Source: Francisella uliginis (lineage in GTDB: Bacteria; Pseudomonadota; Gammaproteobacteria; Francisellales; Francisellaceae). Taken from it: 64,000 nucleotides of DNA. The notes under the pieces are model-generated. The model had not been told where the DNA came from. It saw only the letters and a list, made by a program, of their open reading frames with translations, and made no database searches. Shown in pieces: positions 45,011 through 53,594 of this stretch; the first letter of the stretch is position 1, and each line of letters starts with the position of its first letter. Location: contig NZ_CP016796.1 in assembly GCF_001895265.1 (NCBI RefSeq), positions 2,170,001 to 2,234,000 on the forward strand, in the 5' to 3' direction. Position numbers and translations under genes: made by a program.

Positions 45011-45024
45011 TGATCGATCGTTCA
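45011..45024. promoter_or_regulatory. Candidate TetR operator between the MFS and tetR genes
   Basis: TGATCGATCGTTCA is a near-perfect palindrome (TGA-N-CGATCG-N-TCA), stands out from its AT-rich surroundings, and lies 65 bp upstream of the tetR start and about 60 bp upstream of the chosen MFS start. This is the expected place for a site repressing both divergent genes. Confidence 0.55.
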
Positions 45025-45088
45025 ATAGAAAGTAGCATATACTCTCTGATATAATTCTAAAAAGCTAGAATTTAAAACTTCAAAAACT

Positions 45089-45673
45089 ATGGAAACAAAG
45101 GCAAATAATACTTTAAAAAAAATTATTAAATCAGCAAAAGCTTTATTTCTTGAAAATGGTTTTAATGGCACATCCATTAGAGATATTGCCAAAAAAGCTA
45201 ATGTACAAAGCTCTTTAATCTATCACTATTTCTCAAATAAAGTTGATTTATGGAAAACAGTTAAGGAATCTTTGATAAATCAAGAGACTTTTTCCTCTAT
45301 AAATGAATGTATCAAACAAGATACTTTTGATAGCTTTGTGAAAAAACTAGTTGAATCAAGATTTAAAATTCATGCAAACAATCCTGATATGTTAAAAATC
45401 TTAGATTGGCAACGTTTAGAAAAAAACTCTTCTTTAGCTGGAATTAAAAGCCAAGAAAACTTCGCGTCATTCGATCAATTAGAAGAGAAAATAAAATATT
45501 TCCAAGAAATGGGACAGTTATCAAAAGATTTTTCTGCTAAATATGTTCTTTTATTTATTTCATCTGCAACACTAGCCCCATTTATGCGCTCATATGAGCT
45601 TGATAAAGACATTTTAGAAGAGAATGATTTTGTTAAAACAACAACTACCCTTTTATTAAAAGCTTTTAAATAA
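45089..45673 (+). CDS. TetR-family transcriptional regulator
   Basis: This 194-aa regulator has the TetR N-terminal DNA-binding domain: ALFLENGFNGTSIRDIAKKA followed by NVQSSLIYHYFSNKVDLWK, the helix-turn-helix and its conserved 'YYHF/YHYF..K..L' end. The C-terminal ligand domain (about 60-194) is not assignable. It is divergent from the Bcr-type efflux gene, with a palindromic candidate operator between them, so it probably represses both genes until a substrate of the pump binds. Confidence 0.88.
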   Translation: METKANNTLKKIIKSAKALFLENGFNGTSIRDIAKKANVQSSLIYHYFSNKVDLWKTVKESLINQETFSSINECIKQDTFDSFVKKLVESRFKIHANNPDMLKILDWQRLEKNSSLAGIKSQENFASFDQLEEKIKYFQEMGQLSKDFSAKYVLLFISSATLAPFMRSYELDKDILEENDFVKTTTTLLLKAFK

Positions 45674-45713
45674 TAATTTATATTACTTAAAAAGAACCAT
45701 TGGAGCTTATAAA

Positions 45714-46670
45714 ATGAAAAAACTAACTATATCGATGCTATTCATTCTATCTATTACACTTGGTTATGCAAATAATCATTTTGGTAATAATCTAAAAGCA
45801 TGTGGTATGACTTTTGAGCCGATAAACCTAGAAGATACTGCAAATTGGAAAAGTAAAGACATAAAAAATGACTCTCAAAGCAAGCTAAAACCTACTAAAA
45901 ATAGTATTACATTTAGAACTACTAATAAAGAATATACAATCACTCCTATAACTAACAGTATGGCTAAATTGCTTCCATCTATTGGCAAATGGATGATGGT
46001 AAATACCAAAGGCTATGATAAAAAAGACTTACCAAAAAATATTGCTGCTGCTTGGGTATATTGGCGTGGTGAAAAAAGCTTTATTATTAATGGAGTATCT
46101 CAGCCTCAAAACTATACTGTTGAGCCTATAAATAGTATTTTTGTGTTAAATGGATTTACAAATGCTAAACAAGCAAATAACTATCTAATCAATATGGTTG
46201 CTAAGCTTGGATATTCAAATACAGATTCTATAAACCATAGCGGTGGTTATGGCGTATATTTTGATAATAAATTATATCCTCAATTATCTGGAACACCTAC
46301 AAACACAAATCAAAAGGATGTTCCTTTCACATTTGAGAAAGATTTTAATGAATATGCAGATCATTTTAGACTTATGGGTCCATATGTAGAAGAAAAAGAT
46401 AATGCAAAAACATTTATCTATGCAATATCAATCTCTCGAGAGTCTCCATGGTTTAAAGGAGATAACATAAATTGTGGTAATTTATATATGTCTTTTAATG
46501 AAGCTAAAAATGAATTGATTACAAATGTGATAAATAAATTACCAAAAGTTAAAATATATTCTGCATCCTTAGATAACTATATAAAGTCTGATAATACAAA
46601 AAATACTTCAGATACTGGTGATCATATTCAAGGTAAAAGTTTTGTGAGCGTTTTTACTGTTAATAAATAA
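45714..46670 (+). CDS. Hypothetical exported protein
   Basis: This 318-aa protein has a cleavable signal peptide (MKKLTISMLFILSITLGYAN) and no other membrane segment. The mature part carries a Cys in LKACGMTFEP and another in GDNINCGNLYMSF, possibly paired in the periplasm. I do not recognise the family. It follows tetR by 40 bp in the same direction, but the coding link is not clear. The start has only a modest Shine-Dalgarno (TTGGAGC). Confidence 0.55.
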   Translation: MKKLTISMLFILSITLGYANNHFGNNLKACGMTFEPINLEDTANWKSKDIKNDSQSKLKPTKNSITFRTTNKEYTITPITNSMAKLLPSIGKWMMVNTKGYDKKDLPKNIAAAWVYWRGEKSFIINGVSQPQNYTVEPINSIFVLNGFTNAKQANNYLINMVAKLGYSNTDSINHSGGYGVYFDNKLYPQLSGTPTNTNQKDVPFTFEKDFNEYADHFRLMGPYVEEKDNAKTFIYAISISRESPWFKGDNINCGNLYMSFNEAKNELITNVINKLPKVKIYSASLDNYIKSDNTKNTSDTGDHIQGKSFVSVFTVNK

Positions 46671-46683
46671 AACTACTAAAAAA

Positions 46684-47061
46684 CTATACTTCTATCGCTC
46701 TTAATTTTACTTTGAAATCAGAAGCATTATATATAGAGTCAATAATATCTTTTGATGTTATATCTGCTCTGATCTTTACTATAAAACATAAGTCTCTAGA
46801 TCTTCTATTAAACTTATGTAGGATGCTAACTTTACTATTAACTTCTAACAGTCTTATTTCATATCCTAGTTTAAGCTCTAAATCTTGCCAAAGATCTTTA
46901 ACTAACTTTTTTATATCTTCATTATAAATTTTGTTAATTACATGACTAAGATTAACTTCTTGTATTAAAGAATCTCCATACTCAGCTTTATAATGAGTTT
47001 TTATTATTGATAATAATTTCTTTACTTTATTATTCTCTTGAATTATACAATATTTACGCAT
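46684..47061 (-). CDS. Hypothetical protein
   Basis: This 125-aa basic protein starts MRKYCIIQENNKVKKLLSII and has no signal peptide or membrane segment. It ends FKVKLRAIEV. I see no motif that identifies it. The start has a Shine-Dalgarno-like GAGGAG at a suitable distance. It is divergent from the S24-type repressor at 47301, which may regulate it. Confidence 0.45.
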   Translation of the reverse strand: MRKYCIIQENNKVKKLLSIIKTHYKAEYGDSLIQEVNLSHVINKIYNEDIKKLVKDLWQDLELKLGYEIRLLEVNSKVSILHKFNRRSRDLCFIVKIRADITSKDIIDSIYNASDFKVKLRAIEV

Positions 47062-47300
47062 AAGTAACTCCTCTTCTATAAATTACTCTTTAAGCCTAGA
47101 AAATAACTTAATCAAAGAACTTTTGAATAATTTAATTTTGCTTTCCTTGTTTTTTAGTGCCTTATTTTTTCACCTTACATCTAAAATATATCACATTTTT
47201 TGCTAAAGTGAATATTAATTGCACTTTTTTATAATTACATTATTGATTGCTTCAAATAATAATCTTATAATTATATAAAACCCAAAATACGTTGTTATTT

Positions 47301-47933
47301 ATGTTTAAGTATTCTATAGATCTAAAACCTACTCTTAAAAAGATAGGAATGAAGCAAAAAGAACTAGCTGAAATATTAGGTAAAAGTGAAAGAACTATTA
47401 AGCATTGGGTTGCAGGTGTTAATTCTCCTGCTTATGATACGCATTTAGAGGTAATGAAAATATTAGGTATAGAGGAATCAGATACAGATAATATGTCTAT
47501 CAAAGCACCTGTATTATCATATGTTCAAGCTGGTGAATTTACTCAATCATCTGATGAAATAGACCCTATAAGATATATAAACCTACCTGTTAACATGATA
47601 CCTAAAAATGGTTTCTTATTAGAAGTTAAAGGTAATAGTATGAACTACGACTATAGTGATAAACAAAAACTTGATAAGAAATATGCTAAGTATTCTCTAG
47701 ATGAGGGAGAAACTATTATTGTTGATCCTAATGATATAAATATTATGAATCTAGTTGGAAAAGTTATAGTCGCTAAAAACTCAGATGGTGCTACTGTTAA
47801 ACTTGTATATATAGAGGATGGAAAACTGTGTTTAATGCCTCTTAATTCAGATTTTCAAAATAATGATGAAATAAAGCAACCTTCTGAAGCCGAAATTATT
47901 GGTAGAGTTGTTAATGTATTTAGAAGTTTCTAA
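47301..47933 (+). CDS. LexA/CI-like repressor with S24 peptidase domain
   Basis: This 210-aa regulator has an N-terminal helix-turn-helix (KQKELAEILGKSERTIKHWV) and a C-terminal S24 self-cleaving domain. The catalytic pair is Ser113 (VKGNSMNYD) and Lys167 (GATVKLVY), and the likely cleavage site is Ala77-Gly78 in SYVQAGEF. Such proteins are inactivated by RecA-promoted self-cleavage after DNA damage. I chose ATG 47301. No phage genes are next to it, so it is either a stand-alone stress regulator or a relic of a prophage. The divergent 125-aa gene is a possible target. Confidence 0.8.
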   Translation: MFKYSIDLKPTLKKIGMKQKELAEILGKSERTIKHWVAGVNSPAYDTHLEVMKILGIEESDTDNMSIKAPVLSYVQAGEFTQSSDEIDPIRYINLPVNMIPKNGFLLEVKGNSMNYDYSDKQKLDKKYAKYSLDEGETIIVDPNDINIMNLVGKVIVAKNSDGATVKLVYIEDGKLCLMPLNSDFQNNDEIKQPSEAEIIGRVVNVFRSF

Positions 47934-47936
47934 CTT

Positions 47937-48941
47937 TTAAATATTCCTAGCTAAAACAATTAAAGTTAAACCTAATATATATGTTATAAACATCAAAAGA
48001 ATCAGCTTATTTGTACCTTTTGGTGCTTTGGCAAATTCTTTCCAAATAAATACTCCCCAGAATGCTGCTATCATTGTTGCTCCCTGACCTAATCCATAAG
48101 AAATAGAAGGTCCAGCAATACCTGAAGCTATAAAGTTCAAACAAGATCCTATTCCCCAAATTACACCACCTAAAATACCTATAATATGTAACCATGGAGT
48201 TCCTTGTGAGAAATAATCTTTAAACTTAAGCTTTTTACCAGAAATAGGGAATTTAATCATCCAACCATTGATAACAAAGTTTGATATAAAAATTCCTAAT
48301 GCAAATATAAAACTAGCTGTATAAGGAGTCATTAAACCTGCTTGAGGAGTTACAAAATTACTAGATATTGACTTTATAACCAACGGATAGAAAAAGCCCA
48401 TCAAAATACCCGAGATTATCGAAACTATAAATCCTTTTAGCATATTTTTGTTTTTATTATCAGAAATACGCTTATATATAACGGCATCTATTATTATTGC
48501 TGCAAACACACTTAAGACACCTAAAAATAACACTATAGGTTGACCCAATGGAGTTGCTATATAGTTTGTAATAACACCTATAACCAGAGCTAAACCTATA
48601 GCTAATGGAAATGCCACAGACATTCCAGCTATATCAATTGCTGCAACAAGAAGAATATTAGCTAGATTAAAAACTACACCTCCCATAAAGGCATAGAAAA
48701 AGCTCGCTGGTGATGCTTGAGATATATCACTAAAGAACGATCTACCTTCTGAACCAAAACTTCCCATAGTTATCGCTAATATCAAAGAAACTATCAAAAT
48801 TCCTAATGCATAATCCCAATAGTACTGTTGAAAAGGCCATTCTTTTGTCGAAAGCTTTTGTGTATTTGCCCATGATCCCCAACATAGCATAGTCACTATA
48901 CAAAAGAATACTGCAACACCATATGAGTGTAATACAACCAT
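47937..48941 (-). CDS. Ribose/sugar permease, GRP (glucose/ribose porter) family
   Basis: This 334-aa inner-membrane protein has ten hydrophobic segments. The N-terminal WGSWANTQKL and GGVVFNLANILLVAAIDIAGMSVAFPL segments are typical of the DMT-superfamily glucose/ribose porters (GRP/RbsU). The gene directly upstream on the same strand is ribokinase (16 bp away), which makes ribose the likely substrate. No ABC-type rbs genes are seen, so uptake would be by this single carrier. Confidence 0.8.
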   Translation of the reverse strand: MVVLHSYGVAVFFCIVTMLCWGSWANTQKLSTKEWPFQQYYWDYALGILIVSLILAITMGSFGSEGRSFFSDISQASPASFFYAFMGGVVFNLANILLVAAIDIAGMSVAFPLAIGLALVIGVITNYIATPLGQPIVLFLGVLSVFAAIIIDAVIYKRISDNKNKNMLKGFIVSIISGILMGFFYPLVIKSISSNFVTPQAGLMTPYTASFIFALGIFISNFVINGWMIKFPISGKKLKFKDYFSQGTPWLHIIGILGGVIWGIGSCLNFIASGIAGPSISYGLGQGATMIAAFWGVFIWKEFAKAPKGTNKLILLMFITYILGLTLIVLARNI

Positions 48942-48957
48942 TTTAAATCTCCATTTA

Positions 48958-49875
48958 TTATATTTTTTGTTCTAAATAAGTATTTAATTTATCTAAAGTT
49001 GGTGCTGAATTTTCTGCTCCTTCTACAGTTACAGCTAATGCTGAAGCTGTATTTGCTATTTCTATAGATTTTTCTATAGCAAAACCTTTATCTAAGCAAA
49101 AAGCTAAAACACCATTAAAAGTATCTCCTGCTGCTGTTGTATCAACTACATCAACTTTTCTAGTAGCAAAAACTTTTTGATCTTGAGCATTCTTTGATAA
49201 TAAAGCACCTTTCTCACCTAACGTTACTATCACAATTTTTACACCCTTGTTGTGTAGCTCTTTTGCTGCTTGTTTAGCTGTTTCAATATCTTTAACCTCT
49301 ACACCTGAAAGAATAGATGCTTCTGTCTCATTTGGTGTTAATATATCGACTTTTTGTAATAACTCTTCTGGTAGTTCTCTAGCGGGAGCAGGATTTAGTA
49401 TAAAAATCTGATCTTTTGTCACCCTATTTGCTAAGTATTCAATTGTTTCTAGTGGTGTTTCTAACTGTGTTAGAATAACTTTCGAAGACTGTATTTTTTG
49501 GATATGTCTATCTATCACTTTTTCATCTAATTTAGCATTAGCTCCCATTACAACATTGATAATATTCTGACCCATTTTATCTACAGAAATAAAAGCTAAC
49601 CCTGTATTACTGTTAGAATCCTGGTTTATCGTTGAAATATCAAAGCCAACTTCTTTATAAAATTCTAAAAGTCTATCACCAAAGCTATCTTTACCAAGAT
49701 TTGTTATAAAGCTTACATTTTCTCCAAGTCTTCTTGCTGCTACAGCTTGGTTTGCACCCTTACCTCCACAAAACTCTTCATAATCTTGACTTATAATTGT
49801 TTGACCTTTTTGTGCAAGCTCATCAACCTTTACAACAAGGTCTCTATTAGCGCTTCCTATTATAGATATCGACAT
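48958..49875 (-). CDS. rbsK: Ribokinase RbsK
   Basis: This 305-aa PfkB-family kinase phosphorylates D-ribose for entry to the pentose phosphate pathway. It has the N-terminal signature GSANRDLVVKVDELAQKG, EEFCGGKGANQAVAARRLG (substrate-binding GG turn), ILNPAPARELP, LTPNETEASILSG, and the C-terminal DTTAAGDTFNGVLAFCL with the catalytic Asp. The length is that of E. coli RbsK (309 aa). It is the first gene of a two-gene operon with the GRP-type permease. No rbsD or rbsR neighbour is present. Confidence 0.93.
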   Translation of the reverse strand: MSISIIGSANRDLVVKVDELAQKGQTIISQDYEEFCGGKGANQAVAARRLGENVSFITNLGKDSFGDRLLEFYKEVGFDISTINQDSNSNTGLAFISVDKMGQNIINVVMGANAKLDEKVIDRHIQKIQSSKVILTQLETPLETIEYLANRVTKDQIFILNPAPARELPEELLQKVDILTPNETEASILSGVEVKDIETAKQAAKELHNKGVKIVIVTLGEKGALLSKNAQDQKVFATRKVDVVDTTAAGDTFNGVLAFCLDKGFAIEKSIEIANTASALAVTVEGAENSAPTLDKLNTYLEQKI

Positions 49876-50002
49876 TTTTCAAAAAAATTTGTTTTCAATA
49901 ATTTATTATAAACTGTTACATAATTTAAGAAAATCTTTTACTTAATATGCTAAACTGAAAACACATATATTTTTTTATATGACACAATCATAAGGAGCAT
50001 TT

Positions 50003-52321
50003 ATGAAAAAAATACCTTTAGGATTAACCGTTGCAATATCTGCAACACTCTTATCATCTTGTGGATCAAACCATAAAAATCAAACCTCAACAAACTCAGA
50101 AAACTTTAAAAATGATTACTCCCAACCAAAAGAACAAAGCCAAGCAGAACAAATAAATTTAGCTTCTGTTCAAAAGCCTTCTGAAACAATTCAATCAAAA
50201 GCTAAAACTACTAAAGTTACTACGTATCCTTTAAAAATAGTAAATAACTCTAATGTCTCAGAAGATACTTATATAACTGTTGTAGATGGTACAAATATAT
50301 ATAAAGTTGGCGATGATGGAAGCTTAACGAAAGGTCCTTTATTAGCTAAAGCTTATTTCCAAGATTATGGAAAAAGTATTGGCAATTCTGGTGACTTTAC
50401 TATAAAAATTCCAAAACCTTTTATTTCAGGAAGAGTTTATGTTTCTGTTGGACATCCTTTAGGTGGCGTTGCAACAAATGCTCCTTTCTATAGTAAATCT
50501 TCTAGCGATAGCAATTACTATATGTCTCAAGTTGTATACGATAAATTTGAGCTTACTTATAATGATCAAGGTGTATTATATATAGATCCTACGAGTGTAG
50601 ACTTCTTTAGTATACCTTTAACTATGCAAAATCCTAAACCTATAAAAGCTACAGATCTAACAGAATCAGGATATCCTTTAGGAATGAGTCGTAAAGAGAT
50701 TATGGATCAAGCAACTGCAAACTTCACAAAAGGAGTTTCTTCAGGCAATTTAGACACATGGAAAGATTTAATATTCGATAGTTCTGGATCTACAATACGT
50801 ATTATTAGTCCTTCAGGAATAGCTACTTCTACAGGAGCTGACAATTCTCTTGGTTCTTTAAAAAATATGGCAAATAAACCCGCTGTTACCGGATCTAGTT
50901 ACTTACTAGATTCTATAAAAACACCTAGTGGATCTTCTTTTTATTTACAAAACTTAATTAGCTATTATGAAAGTGCGAGTAAACATAAACTAGCCTTTGA
51001 TGTAAGCCAGTTATATAGTGGTACAAAGTATCCACAAACAGCTATTTTTAAAAATGTAGTATATTTTGCTGATGGTATATCAAGTAATGCAAAATGTAGT
51101 AAACAAATAACTAGCTATGATGGACAAGGTAAGCCAATATATGGAGATTATGCAAACAGTAGTAGTTGTTGGAAGTTTATTCCAAAAGTTTGTAGTGACT
51201 TAAGTGACTTATCAAAATGTAAAGCTCCTACAAAAGGTGATCAAGCTAAATTACAAGATGAATATATTCCTATGGATTACGTTAGTTCATTTGACTTCTT
51301 TAGTCCTGGACAATGGCCTTTTGATAATAACAATATATTACCAAAAGTTTATACAACAGTTGATACTATCCAAGATAATCATCCTGCTAAAGGTCTAATA
51401 GCAGAAGGCTTATCAGCTCTTTTCTCTGCTGGGTTATTACCTGTATCAAACTCAAAAATAGAAGATACAGCGATAAGTAAGTCATCTTTAAATAAACTTG
51501 TTAATGATAACAAAGATATCTTATATAAAGATAATTCTGCAAATGGTCAATTAAAAGATAAAGGTCCTTGGTTTAGCCAATACTCTAAAGTAATACATTC
51601 AATTTGCTATGATAGTGCTACTAAAAAAGAATGTACACCATCAACATCAAGTGCTAATAAAAAATATCCTATAGTATATACGTTTGCTTTTGATGATTTC
51701 TTAGCTCAGGATGGTACTCTTACTAGTAATGTAACTAGTGGTAGCACCATTTCTGTAACTATTAATGATATGCAAGGATATCCTAAGACTAACCCTGGAA
51801 AAGCTCCTCGTCCTAGTATAAATGTAGATACTCCAGCTGTTACTTCTGGTTCTTTAGAAACTTGTAAAACAATACCTAAAGATCCTAAAAAAGTTAAAAC
51901 TTGTAAATTAACAGCTACTTTTACAACAAAAAATACTCCTGATGAGATAAAAACTTATAATGTTAATCTATCTCCTATGTCCACAAATAATGGATCTCAT
52001 TGCCAATATATATCTTCTAAGAAGGATACATGGACTGGATGTGGAGCAATAGCTACTAGTAATATAACAAATTCAACTGTTACGAAAATCTCTGGCCCTA
52101 AAGATGGTGTATATACATATAAAATCACATCTGAAGTTCCTAGAGATGCTTTTGAAAAAGTTGTGACAGGTGCTGTTTGGCGACACTGTACAGGTTCTAC
52201 ATCAAATAATGAATTTAAATATTATGTTTCTGTCTCAGATGGCAAACAGACAATAGGAGCTTTATCTCCAAACTCTTCTACTTATCATAATATTCCTGGA
52301 TGTGCTCCTAGTGCAAGCTAG
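50003..52321 (+). CDS. Large lipoprotein with a GH64-like (beta-1,3-glucanase) domain
   Basis: This 772-aa protein has a lipoprotein signal peptide (LGLTVAISATLLSSC, with Cys20 acylated) and a low-complexity linker. From about residue 75, YPLKIVNNSNVSEDTYITVV starts a beta-rich domain; YDKFELTYNDQGVLYIDPTS followed by VDFFSIPLTMQ resembles the thaumatin-like GH64 laminaripentaose-producing glucanases, where 'VDFFGIPL' is conserved. The C-terminal 200 residues hold several Cys pairs and may form a separate exported domain. The start has AAGGAG. It would act at the cell surface on beta-1,3-glucan, but the catalytic residues were not verified. Confidence 0.6.
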   Translation: MKKIPLGLTVAISATLLSSCGSNHKNQTSTNSENFKNDYSQPKEQSQAEQINLASVQKPSETIQSKAKTTKVTTYPLKIVNNSNVSEDTYITVVDGTNIYKVGDDGSLTKGPLLAKAYFQDYGKSIGNSGDFTIKIPKPFISGRVYVSVGHPLGGVATNAPFYSKSSSDSNYYMSQVVYDKFELTYNDQGVLYIDPTSVDFFSIPLTMQNPKPIKATDLTESGYPLGMSRKEIMDQATANFTKGVSSGNLDTWKDLIFDSSGSTIRIISPSGIATSTGADNSLGSLKNMANKPAVTGSSYLLDSIKTPSGSSFYLQNLISYYESASKHKLAFDVSQLYSGTKYPQTAIFKNVVYFADGISSNAKCSKQITSYDGQGKPIYGDYANSSSCWKFIPKVCSDLSDLSKCKAPTKGDQAKLQDEYIPMDYVSSFDFFSPGQWPFDNNNILPKVYTTVDTIQDNHPAKGLIAEGLSALFSAGLLPVSNSKIEDTAISKSSLNKLVNDNKDILYKDNSANGQLKDKGPWFSQYSKVIHSICYDSATKKECTPSTSSANKKYPIVYTFAFDDFLAQDGTLTSNVTSGSTISVTINDMQGYPKTNPGKAPRPSINVDTPAVTSGSLETCKTIPKDPKKVKTCKLTATFTTKNTPDEIKTYNVNLSPMSTNNGSHCQYISSKKDTWTGCGAIATSNITNSTVTKISGPKDGVYTYKITSEVPRDAFEKVVTGAVWRHCTGSTSNNEFKYYVSVSDGKQTIGALSPNSSTYHNIPGCAPSAS

Positions 52322-52433
52322 ATATTATATTTTTCTTAAAATTTAATCTTTTTATATTTTGTAAACTAATTAGTTATATAAATTCTTTAGTTGCAATAAA
52401 AATATTGTTTAAACATTCATCAATAAATAGAAT

Positions 52434-52574
52434 TATAATTAATCCGAATGACTCAAGTAAAATAAAACCTGTCATTCCGGACTTGATCCGGAATCTCCAA
52501 GCCAAAGTGAAGAGATCCTGAATCAAGTTCAGGATGACTGCATAATATTACACAATACAGTCGGATTGACTATA
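52434..52574. repeat. MITE-like element with 14-bp terminal inverted repeats (copy 2)
   Basis: It begins TATAATTAATCCGA and ends TCGGATTGACTATA, an imperfect inverted pair. It is in the opposite orientation to the copy at 15767-15902 and shares its internal two-hairpin core, here from GTCATTCCGG at 52471 to GGATGAC at 52538. No gene lies inside. It takes up about half of the 288-bp gap between the GH64-like lipoprotein and the TSUP permease; the rest shows nothing recognisable. Confidence 0.75.
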
Positions 52575-52609
52575 ACTTCTTCTTATACAATAATGAGGAA
52601 ATACAGACA

Positions 52610-53398
52610 TTGAACTTACTTTTATTTATCACTCTTATCTTTTTAATAACAATCTTCTCAGGCTTTATCTCAGGTGTTTTTGGTGGTGGTTCAGGACTTA
52701 TTAATGTACCGGGGTTTTATCTACTTTTGGATTACTATTATCCAGCGTATGATCATTTAATGCAGGTAGCCATTGCTTGTGCTGTTAGCTCTGGTGTTTT
52801 AGTTGGTTTACTTGCGACCATTAAACAACATAAATACAAACAAATTTGTTATAACACTTTGCGCTGGGCTCTTATTAGCATACTTCTAGGAGGAGTTTTT
52901 GGCGTATTTTTAGTAACTCTAATAAAAAGTAGTAATCTAAAAACTATTTTTGCTATCCTTCTTATAGTTATGGCTATATGGATGTGGCGTAAAACAAAAA
53001 CCTCACTAAAAATCTGGCAAGCTCCATTAATATTAAAAATAACAAGCGCTTTTATTGCTGGAATGTGTACTATGCTTTCAGGTATATCAGTGTTTTTTGT
53101 TCCTTTACTCACAAAATGTGGTTTAGATATTCGCAAAGCTATTGGCACATCTACAGTTATTACTTTTTTTATAAGCTTAGTAATGACTATTTTCTTTATA
53201 GCTTTTGGCTTACACGCATCTAATTTACCACCATACTGTATTGGTTATCTAAACTTAATTATTGTTTTTGCAGGAATTATACCAAGCCTAATAGGTGTAA
53301 ATATTGGTGTTAAAGTAACAGCATTATTTTCACATAAACATTTACAAATGATATATATTTTAATGATGTTTGTTATAGCTATAATTATGATTATTTAG
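52610..53398 (+). CDS. TSUP (TauE/SafE) family permease
   Basis: This 262-aa inner-membrane protein has about eight hydrophobic segments in two repeats. The first repeat contains FISGVFGGGSGLINVPGF and the second FIAGMCTMLSGISVFFVPLL, the paired glycine-rich loops of the TauE/SafE family, which move sulfite, sulfonates or other organic anions. The start is TTG at 52610 behind GAGGAAATAC; no better ATG is in frame. Substrate is not predictable from context. Confidence 0.8.
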   Translation: MNLLLFITLIFLITIFSGFISGVFGGGSGLINVPGFYLLLDYYYPAYDHLMQVAIACAVSSGVLVGLLATIKQHKYKQICYNTLRWALISILLGGVFGVFLVTLIKSSNLKTIFAILLIVMAIWMWRKTKTSLKIWQAPLILKITSAFIAGMCTMLSGISVFFVPLLTKCGLDIRKAIGTSTVITFFISLVMTIFFIAFGLHASNLPPYCIGYLNLIIVFAGIIPSLIGVNIGVKVTALFSHKHLQMIYILMMFVIAIIMII

Positions 53399-53594
53399 AT
53401 AAGAATGATAATAATTCACTAAAAAAATAATAAACTCTTATATCCTCTTCCATCTTTTATAAACTTAACCTCAGTTTTCTTTATTGATTGTTTTGTTATA
53501 AGATTGATTATGAGGTTGTAAAAGCTGATAGAAAGTCACAGATATTAGATACTTTTATTATAAAACCATTAATACAATTAGGAAAATAAAAAAC

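Noticed and set aside
47301..47933. Prophage indicated by the S24-type repressor
   Set aside because: No integrase, replication, packaging or structural phage genes surround it; the neighbours are an unassigned 125-aa gene and sugar-transport genes.
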